Notes under the pieces: model-generated
What the model was told of the DNA's origin: nothing
The model's database searches: none
Seen by the model: the letters and a program-made list of their open reading frames with translations, nothing else
Source: an uncultured Collinsella sp.
Lineage (GTDB): Bacteria; Actinomycetota; Coriobacteriia; Coriobacteriales; Coriobacteriaceae
Assembly (NCBI GenBank): GCA_902479205.1
Contig: CABSNX010000047.1
Span: 1-11,185, forward strand
Length of the DNA: 11,185 nucleotides
Direction of reading: 5' to 3'
Shown here: in pieces, positions 6,906-11,185 of the stretch
Numbering within the stretch: the first letter of the stretch is position 1
Layout: the number at the start of each line of letters is the position of its first letter
Made by a program: the position numbers and the translations under genes

Positions 6906-9173
6906 TTACGCTTTCTTGGCAGGAGCCTTAACAGCAGCTGCCTTAGCCTTGGAAGCAGCCTTTTTGGCGGCTGTCTTCTTGGCCGTGGTGGACTTGGCCG
7001 TAGCCTTGGCAGCGGGCTTGGCAGCCTTAGCCTTAGCCTTAGCTGGAGTCTTCTTGGCAGCCGCGGTCTTGGGCTTCACCGAGGACGTGCGCTTGCGCGT
7101 CGCCTTCTTGGGTTCCTCGACCACGGGCGGCTTATAGCTACTGGGACCGCGGCGCTTAAGCACCACGCCAGCCAGACCGGGAACCTTGATCTCGATGGAG
7201 TCCATCTGCCCGTTCCAGGGATAGGGCTCACTCGAGCAGGTGTAAGGCTCTTCGCCGGCATATCCGCTGCCGCCAAACTCGGGACGGTCGGAATCGAAGA
7301 TGACCTCCCAGTCACCCTCGCGCGGCACGCCCACGCGGAAGCTCTCGTAACTTGCCGGGTCAAAGTTGATCAGGATCACCAGGTCGTCGTCGATATCTTC
7401 GCCCTGGCGCACAAAGCTCACGATGGACTGCTTGGAGTTGTCCGCATCGATCCAGGTGAAGCCGTCGTCGGTGTAGCCGCGCTCGTACAGGGCTGGCTCG
7501 GCGGTGTACAGGTGGTTGAGCGCCTTGATAAACGCCTGATGATGACGGTGGGTCTCGTACTCCTCGGTCAGGAACCACTGGATGGACTCGTAGTAGCGCC
7601 ACTCGATAAACTGGCCGATCTCGTTGCCCATAAAGTTGAGTTTGGCACCGGGGTGCGTCATCTGGTAGAAGGCGAGCGTGCGCAGACCGGCAAACTGGCG
7701 CCACCAGTCGCCCGGCATGCGGCCGATCAGCGAGCACTTGCCGTGCACGACCTCGTCGTGGCTCAGCGGGCAAATGAAGTTCTCGGTAAAGGCGTACATG
7801 ATGGAGAACGTGAGCAGGCCGTGGTTGCCGGGGCGCCACGGAAAATCGGTCTGCATGTAGTGCAGGGTGTCGTTCATCCAGCCCATGTCCCACTTGTAGT
7901 GGAAGCCCAGGCCGCCGTCCTGTGGCGGATAGGTCACAAGCGGCCACGCGGTGGACTCCTCGGCCATCATCATCACGTCGGGGTAGTGAGCCTCCACGGC
8001 GCAGTTGACCTGGCGGATAAACGCGCTGGCGTCCAGGTCCTCCTCGGTACCGTACTTGTTAAACTTCTTTTGGCTGGGATCGTCGATGCCAAAGTTGAGG
8101 TACAGCATGCTGGAAACGCCGTCCATGCGAATGCCGTCAACGTGGAAGTTCTCGAGCCAGTACAACACGTTGGAGACCAGGAAGGAGCGGACCTCGCCGC
8201 GGGCGAAGTCAAACTTGTGCGTACCCCAGTTGGGGTGAATCTCGTGCTCAAATAGCATGTGGCCGTTAAAGGTGGCAAGACCGTGGGAGTCGGCGCAAAA
8301 ACCGCCGGGCACCCAGTCCATGATCACGCCGATGCCCGCCTCGTGGCACGCATCGATAAAGTGCATGAGCTGCTGCGGGTTGCCGTAGCGTGACGTGGCG
8401 GCATAGTAGCCGGTCGTCTGGTAGCCCCAGGAGCCATCGAAGGGATGCTCCATAAGCGGCATGACCTCGATATGCGTGTAGCCCATGTCGCGCACGTAGT
8501 CCACGAGCTCCACCGACAGGTCGTCGTAGGTGTAAAACTCGCCGCGCTGCGCGGGGAAGGGATCCATGGGGCCGGGGTAGTTGCCGTACTCGTCCGGCTC
8601 GCCCTGCGGCGCGTCGCCGTGGCGCTTCCACGAGCCAATATGCACCTCGTAGATGTTAAGCGGCTGCGACATGTGGTTGTGGCCGGCGCGGCGCTTGAGC
8701 CACGCGGCATCGTTCCACTTGTAGCCATCGAGGGTCCACAGTACGCTCGCGGTACCCGGAGGGCACTCGGCCTTAAAGGCATACGGATCGGCCTTGTAGA
8801 GCTTCTCGCCCTCGTTGGTCTCGATGAGATATTTATAGAGCTGGCCCTGCTCGGCGCCAGGAATAAAGCCTTCCCAAATTGCGCTCGTATGCACGGGCAC
8901 CAGCGGGTTGGCTTCCTCATCCCAATCGTTAAATTCGCCAATGACATTGACGCTCTTTACGTCGGGCGCCCAAACGCAAAAGCGCCAGCCGCGCGTGCGC
9001 TGCTGCGTGTCGGGATGCGCGCCCATCTTTTCCCAGCTGCGCTCCCACATACCAATGCCAAACAGATAGACATCGTCCTTGGAGAGTTCCGGTGCGTGCG
9101 GGGCGGCTTTACGGGTTGCGGGCTTTTTAGCCGTTGGCTTTAGCTTTGTATCGCTCACGTTTGATCCCATCAT
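6906..9173 (-). CDS. glgB: 1,4-alpha-glucan branching enzyme (GH13) with Lys/Ala-rich C-terminal tail
   Basis: Cuts alpha-1,4 chains and re-attaches them as alpha-1,6 branches. 755 aa from the ATG at 9173. Order: short basic N-terminus (residues about 10-27), CBM48 beginning at GWRFCVWAPD (about 62), GH13 barrel, all-beta C-domain to about 683, then a 72-residue tail (684-755) with 22 Lys and about 25 Ala. Catalytic residues are D351 (GIRMDGVSSML), E405 (MAEEST) and D473 (PLSHDEVVHGK). Region I reads DWVPGG: D286 is kept, but residue 291 is Gly where E. coli GlgB has His340. The start is uncertain: ATG 9173, ATG 9170 and GTG 9158 are all possible, and none has a strong ribosome site; the frame remains open to a TTG at 9218. 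It is first in the operon and probably driven from the divergent region at 9370-9480. Confidence 0.95.
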   Translation of the reverse strand: MMGSNVSDTKLKPTAKKPATRKAAPHAPELSKDDVYLFGIGMWERSWEKMGAHPDTQQRTRGWRFCVWAPDVKSVNVIGEFNDWDEEANPLVPVHTSAIWEGFIPGAEQGQLYKYLIETNEGEKLYKADPYAFKAECPPGTASVLWTLDGYKWNDAAWLKRRAGHNHMSQPLNIYEVHIGSWKRHGDAPQGEPDEYGNYPGPMDPFPAQRGEFYTYDDLSVELVDYVRDMGYTHIEVMPLMEHPFDGSWGYQTTGYYAATSRYGNPQQLMHFIDACHEAGIGVIMDWVPGGFCADSHGLATFNGHMLFEHEIHPNWGTHKFDFARGEVRSFLVSNVLYWLENFHVDGIRMDGVSSMLYLNFGIDDPSQKKFNKYGTEEDLDASAFIRQVNCAVEAHYPDVMMMAEESTAWPLVTYPPQDGGLGFHYKWDMGWMNDTLHYMQTDFPWRPGNHGLLTFSIMYAFTENFICPLSHDEVVHGKCSLIGRMPGDWWRQFAGLRTLAFYQMTHPGAKLNFMGNEIGQFIEWRYYESIQWFLTEEYETHRHHQAFIKALNHLYTAEPALYERGYTDDGFTWIDADNSKQSIVSFVRQGEDIDDDLVILINFDPASYESFRVGVPREGDWEVIFDSDRPEFGGSGYAGEEPYTCSSEPYPWNGQMDSIEIKVPGLAGVVLKRRGPSSYKPPVVEEPKKATRKRTSSVKPKTAAAKKTPAKAKAKAAKPAAKATAKSTTAKKTAAKKAASKAKAAAVKAPAKKA
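6909..7124 (-). other. Histone-H1-like tail-coding segment of glgB
   Basis: Encodes 72 residues beginning VVEEPKKATRKR and ending KAPAKKA, almost wholly Lys, Ala, Thr, Pro, Ser and Arg, with no aromatic residues and no acidic residues after the first two Glu. Units such as AAKK, TAKK and AKAKAK recur. It lies beyond the normal GlgB C-terminus (VPGLAGVVLKRR). Composition resembles bacterial H1-like proteins (AlgP, HctB, BpH1), which bind polyanions; no function is shown here. Confidence 0.85.
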
Positions 9174-9183
9174 GACGCGGCAG

Positions 9184-9297
9184 CGTGTTGCCTTGGTGAC
9201 TAGATGCGAAAGGTCCAAGGCTGCACGAATCGAAGGGACGGCGAAGTTTCTGTGATTCGTTCCACCTCGCGTGCTCGGTGGAACTTTCGGCAGAAAC
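9184..9297 (-). promoter_or_regulatory. Candidate structured 5' leader of glgB
   Basis: Read on the minus strand, GTTTCTG (9297-9291) pairs with CAGAAAC (9252-9246) around an inner 8-bp stem GTTCCACC (9284-9277) / GGTGGAAC (9266-9259) with a 10-nt loop. A further stem, GCCTTGG (9221-9215) / CCAAGGC (9196-9190), flanked by CGTG/CACG, ends 10 nt before the ATG at 9173. ACGAATC (9260-9254) can instead pair with GATTCGT (9231-9225), which overlaps both structures. No known riboswitch class is recognised. Whether it is transcribed depends on the candidate promoter at 9371-9379. Confidence 0.45.
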
Positions 9298-9370
9298 TAC
9301 GATAACACCTGTGCGTTAGTTTTATGGACGAAAGCGGATTTGCGGGAGCGTTTAATCGGTAAGCGACATG

Positions 9371-9379
9371 TTTATACCA
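9371..9379 (-). promoter_or_regulatory. Candidate extended -10 promoter for the glg operon
   Basis: On the minus strand this reads TGGTATAAA, an extended -10 (TGn followed by TATAAA). No good -35 is found at 16-18 bp; TTTACC at 19 bp is weak. Transcription would start near 9364 and give a glgB leader of about 190 nt. The site overlaps a TGGTA half-site of the operator cluster. Confidence 0.4.
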
Positions 9380-9482
9380 CTGGCAGATTTGACGTGGTAA
9401 AACTCTTGACAGTTTTACCAATTTGGGTTTCAAAATTGTTTGGCTGACGTTTGGTAAAACGTTTTTAGCAGGATGTTTACCA
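9375..9482. promoter_or_regulatory. Operator-like cluster of TGGTA half-sites between divergent operons
   Basis: Five half-sites in alternating orientation: TGGTATAAACAT on minus (ending near 9380), TGGTAAAACT on plus (9395-9404), AGTTTTACCA (9411-9420), TGGTAAAACG on plus (9452-9461) and ATGTTTACCA (9473-9482). The middle two form a perfect 10-bp inverted repeat with a 6-nt spacer. AAAACGTTTT (9456-9465) is also palindromic and centred on CG, as in LacI-family sites. The regulator is not encoded in the window and its family cannot be named. Confidence 0.6.
9406..9436 (+). promoter_or_regulatory. Candidate promoter for the HAD-thiamine pyrophosphokinase operon
   Basis: TTGACA at 9406-9411 is a perfect -35 consensus. 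The -10 is weak: TTCAAA at 17 bp or CAAAAT at 19 bp. The -35 straddles the spacer and right arm of the perfect operator-like repeat, so a bound repressor would cover it. Confidence 0.35.
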
Positions 9483-9504
9483 TTTGATATCGAAAGGTTC
9501 GTTT

Positions 9505-10194
9505 ATGCCCCATACCGCCACTCCCAAGGTCGCTTTTATTTTCGATTGCGATGGCACGCTGGTTAATAGCACCCCCGTTTGGGCCTACGCCCAGCCCGAG
9601 TTATTACGCCGTCACGGGATTGACGTGACCGTGGATGATTTTGCCCAATTTGAGCACCTATCTCTGGAGGACGAATGCCAGGCCTACCACGACACGTGGG
9701 GCATTGGCGAGAATGGCGAGGAGCTGTATCGCGAGCTGAGTGACATCCTGATCGATGGGTACTCCAAGGTGCCGCCGCGCGAGGGGCTCCTGGCATTTTT
9801 GGAGCAGGCGAAGGCGGCGGGCATTGCCATGTGCGTGGCCACGTCCACGCCGGCCGAGCTGGTTAAGTCTGCACTCGCTGGTGCCGGGCTCGACGCTTAC
9901 ATGGAATTTGTTACCACGACGGGTGAGGCAGGACGCTCCAAGCAGTTCCCCGATGTGTACGAGCTGGCGCTGCGCCGCCTGGAGGAACGCCATGGGCATA
10001 AGTTTGAGCGCGCTTGGGTGTTTGAGGACGCGGTTTTTGGCCTAAAGAGTTCTGGAGCCGCCGGCTTTAAGCGTGTGGGTATTTATGACCCGCACGGCCG
10101 TATGAAGCGCGATGACGTGCGAGCCAACTGCGATATCTTTATCGACAACTACGAGGAGCTGGATCTGGCCCGCGTGCTTTCGTTTGAGGGATAG
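9505..10194 (+). CDS. HAD-superfamily hydrolase (beta-phosphoglucomutase/phosphatase-like, subfamily IA)
   Basis: A 229-aa cytoplasmic HAD protein with all four motifs: FDCDGTLVNS (D14 nucleophile, D16), ATSTP (T113/S114 region), K146 in GRSKQFPD, and FEDAVFGLKSS (E174, D175). The helical C1 cap between motifs I and II suits small phosphorylated metabolites, such as sugar phosphates or nucleotides. Phosphatase and mutase activities cannot be separated from the sequence. The ATG at 9505 has GAAAGG seven bases upstream; an in-frame TTG at 9484 lacks this support. It is divergent from the glycogen operon and shares the operator-like region, so a link to hexose phosphate metabolism is possible but unproven. 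Thiamine pyrophosphokinase follows after 9 bp. Confidence 0.88.
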   Translation: MPHTATPKVAFIFDCDGTLVNSTPVWAYAQPELLRRHGIDVTVDDFAQFEHLSLEDECQAYHDTWGIGENGEELYRELSDILIDGYSKVPPREGLLAFLEQAKAAGIAMCVATSTPAELVKSALAGAGLDAYMEFVTTTGEAGRSKQFPDVYELALRRLEERHGHKFERAWVFEDAVFGLKSSGAAGFKRVGIYDPHGRMKRDDVRANCDIFIDNYEELDLARVLSFEG

Positions 10195-10203
10195 GCGAGG
10201 GCT

Positions 10204-10845
10204 GTGGCTTGCAAAGTGCTTGTGGTCTGCGGCTCGCCTGTGGTGGCGAGCGCGGATCTGTTGCGTAGGCTAGCGGGGGAGTGCGACCACGTTGTCGCCG
10301 TGGACCGCGGGCTCGACGCGCTGCTGGGAGCGGGACTGGGCTGCGACGTATATGTGGGAGATGCTGACACGGTAAGCGACGCAGGTCGCGCGCTGGTCGA
10401 TGCCGCCACCGACTTTGAAGTTGAGCGCCACGACCCGTACAAGGACTATACCGATCTGGCTCTGGCGCTCGATTTCGTCCGCCGCCGCTGGCCGGGTGCC
10501 GAAGTGGTTGCGACCTGCGCCACCGGCGGTCGCCCGGACATGGCGCTTTCCGTACTGGGGCTGCTCGCGGGCTACGAGGATGCCCCAGTCTGGATAGCCG
10601 AGGACGAGACCACGGCCCGCATCCTCCACGCAAGCGAATCCTGGACCATCGAAGGCGCCGAAGGCAAGACGTTTTCCATCATCGCCATAGCTCCCAACAC
10701 CGAGGTAAGCGAGCACGGCCTAGAATGGGAACTGAATCACAGCCCCTTGGGCCTGTTGGCCGACACCGGCATCAGCAACGTCGTCCGGGGCACGGCAACC
10801 ATTCAAGTTCACGCCGGCACCGCTATCGCTTACCTCTACAAGTAA
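10204..10845 (+). CDS. Thiamine pyrophosphokinase
   Basis: Transfers pyrophosphate from ATP to thiamine, giving thiamine diphosphate (EC 2.7.6.2). 213 aa, normal for the bacterial enzyme. The N-terminal catalytic domain shows VAVDRGLDAL (D34), VGDADTVS (D53, D55), KDYTDLALAL (D81, D84) and ATGGRPDMAL (residues 107-115). The C-terminal thiamine-binding beta domain shows SPLGLLADTGISN and VHAGTAIAYL. Several usual signature residues differ: GGAN is RGLD and GDFDS is GDADT, although the metal- and ATP-binding acids are kept. The start is GTG at 10204 with a GCGAGG-type site just upstream, 9 bp after the HAD stop, so the two genes form an operon. No clear terminator follows before the tRNA promoter. 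Confidence 0.9.
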   Translation: MACKVLVVCGSPVVASADLLRRLAGECDHVVAVDRGLDALLGAGLGCDVYVGDADTVSDAGRALVDAATDFEVERHDPYKDYTDLALALDFVRRRWPGAEVVATCATGGRPDMALSVLGLLAGYEDAPVWIAEDETTARILHASESWTIEGAEGKTFSIIAIAPNTEVSEHGLEWELNHSPLGLLADTGISNVVRGTATIQVHAGTAIAYLYK

Positions 10846-10899
10846 GGGCCACCGTCCCAGGAAAACCCGTAAGTGGTAGCAACTAGTCCAAAAAAGTCC

Positions 10900-10928
10900 T
10901 TGCACAACAAGAAACATTCCCCTATAGT
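10900..10928 (+). promoter_or_regulatory. Sigma70-type promoter of the tRNA-Ala gene
   Basis: TTGCAC (10900-10905), a 17-bp spacer and TATAGT (10923-10928). Spacing is ideal and each box differs little from consensus. The predicted start near 10935 is a few bases before the tRNA 5' end at 10942. Confidence 0.8.
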
Positions 10929-10941
10929 ATCTCCTCGTCAC

Positions 10942-11017
10942 GGGGGCGTAGCTCAGCTGGGAGAGCGCTTGACTGGCAGTCAAGAGGTCAGGGGTTCGAT
11001 CCCCCTCGTCTCCACCA
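10942..11017 (+). tRNA. tRNA-Ala (anticodon GGC)
   Basis: 76 nt including encoded CCA. The acceptor stem GGGGGCG pairs with CGTCTCC and contains the G3:U70 pair that marks alanine tRNAs. D-arm is GCTC-AGCTGGGA-GAGC. Anticodon arm is CTTGA-CTGGCAG-TCAAG with anticodon GGC (10975-10977). T-arm is AGGGG-TTCGATC-CCCCT. It reads GCC, a frequent codon in this genome. Confidence 0.97.
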
Positions 11018-11027
11018 TCGTGAATGC

Positions 11028-11057
11028 AAAGGCCTTCGGAATTCCGAAGGCCTTTTT
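11028..11057 (+). terminator. Intrinsic terminator after tRNA-Ala
   Basis: A 28-bp perfect palindrome, arms AAAGGCCTTCGGAA and TTCCGAAGGCCTTT, with the T-run extending to 11057. It begins 10 nt after the tRNA CCA end. The symmetry would let it work in both directions. Confidence 0.9.
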
Positions 11058-11139
11058 CATGCCAAAATTTCTCGCGCTATTACCCCACATCCACACCAAC
11101 AAAAAGTTGCACAATTTATTTCCCATGTCTGTACATAGT
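11058..11139. other. Unassigned AT-richer DNA after the tRNA
   Basis: No gene, repeat or clear promoter is seen in these 82 bases. A TTGCACAA at 11107 resembles the -35 region of the upstream tRNA promoter, but no -10 lies at a usable distance. Confidence 0.5.
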
Positions 11140-11185
11140 CTGTCTCTTATACACATCTGACGCTGCCGACGAATAGCCTTGTGTA
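11140..11185 (+). other. Illumina Nextera adapter read-through (not genomic)
   Basis: 11140-11158 is CTGTCTCTTATACACATCT, the Tn5 mosaic-end part of the Nextera adapter. GACGCTGCCGACGA (11159-11172) is its i5-side continuation. ATAGCCTT (11173-11180) occupies the 8-nt index position, and GTGTA (11181-11185) starts the P5 complement. Genomic sequence ends at about 11139. Confidence 0.97.

Noticed and set aside
9200..9433. A 77-codon minus-strand frame in the divergent region
   Set aside because: It covers the hairpins and operator repeats, has no recognisable motif and overlaps the glgB upstream frame. It is better explained as regulatory DNA.
11107..11139. A second tRNA-type promoter starting with TTGCACAA
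   Set aside because: The possible -10 boxes are too far away or poor matches, and the genomic sequence ends before any gene.
11140..11158. Tn5 mosaic end as evidence of a mobile element
   Set aside because: It is followed by the Nextera primer, index and P5 bases, which only occur in library adapters.
10873..11160. A 95-codon plus-strand frame at the right end
   Set aside because: It runs through the tRNA gene and the terminator and ends in adapter sequence.

Overview
The window looks like a chromosomal contig from a GC-rich Gram-positive gut-type actinobacterium, most likely a Coriobacteriia member such as Collinsella. This is an inference from the high GC, the codon use, and a Bacillota-style glgC/glgD pair in an otherwise actinobacterial-looking sequence; no marker gene confirms it. 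The last ~46 bases are not genome: they are Illumina Nextera adapter read-through, so the right edge is a contig end.

Positions 1-9173 hold a complete-looking glycogen operon, all on the minus strand, transcribed glgB -> glgP -> glgC -> glgD -> glgA. GlgC makes ADP-glucose from glucose-1-phosphate and ATP. GlgD is its catalytically dead partner. GlgA polymerises ADP-glucose, GlgB adds alpha-1,6 branches, and GlgP degrades the polymer back to glucose-1-phosphate. glgC and glgD are 4 bp apart; the other gaps are about 90-110 bp, and two of them hold strong hairpins. glgA runs off the left edge without a stop codon.

Positions 9174-9504 are a divergent regulatory region. Its distal half holds five TGGTA-type half-sites in alternating orientation, including a perfect 10-bp inverted repeat, overlapping candidate promoters for both directions. 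The glgB-proximal half could be transcribed as a structured leader of about 190 nt with nested and competing hairpins.

On the plus strand, positions 9505-10845 hold a HAD-superfamily phosphatase/mutase gene and, 9 bp later, a thiamine pyrophosphokinase gene. A tRNA-Ala(GGC) with its own sigma70-type promoter and a strong terminator follows (10900-11057), then about 80 bp of unassigned DNA, then the adapter.

The most unusual biology is that exactly two of the five glycogen enzymes, GlgA and GlgB, carry long Lys/Ala/Thr-rich tails resembling bacterial histone-H1-like proteins. These are the two that build the polymer. GlgB also lacks the usual GH13 region-I histidine (Gly instead). Both points, and the shared operator-like region, deserve a second look.
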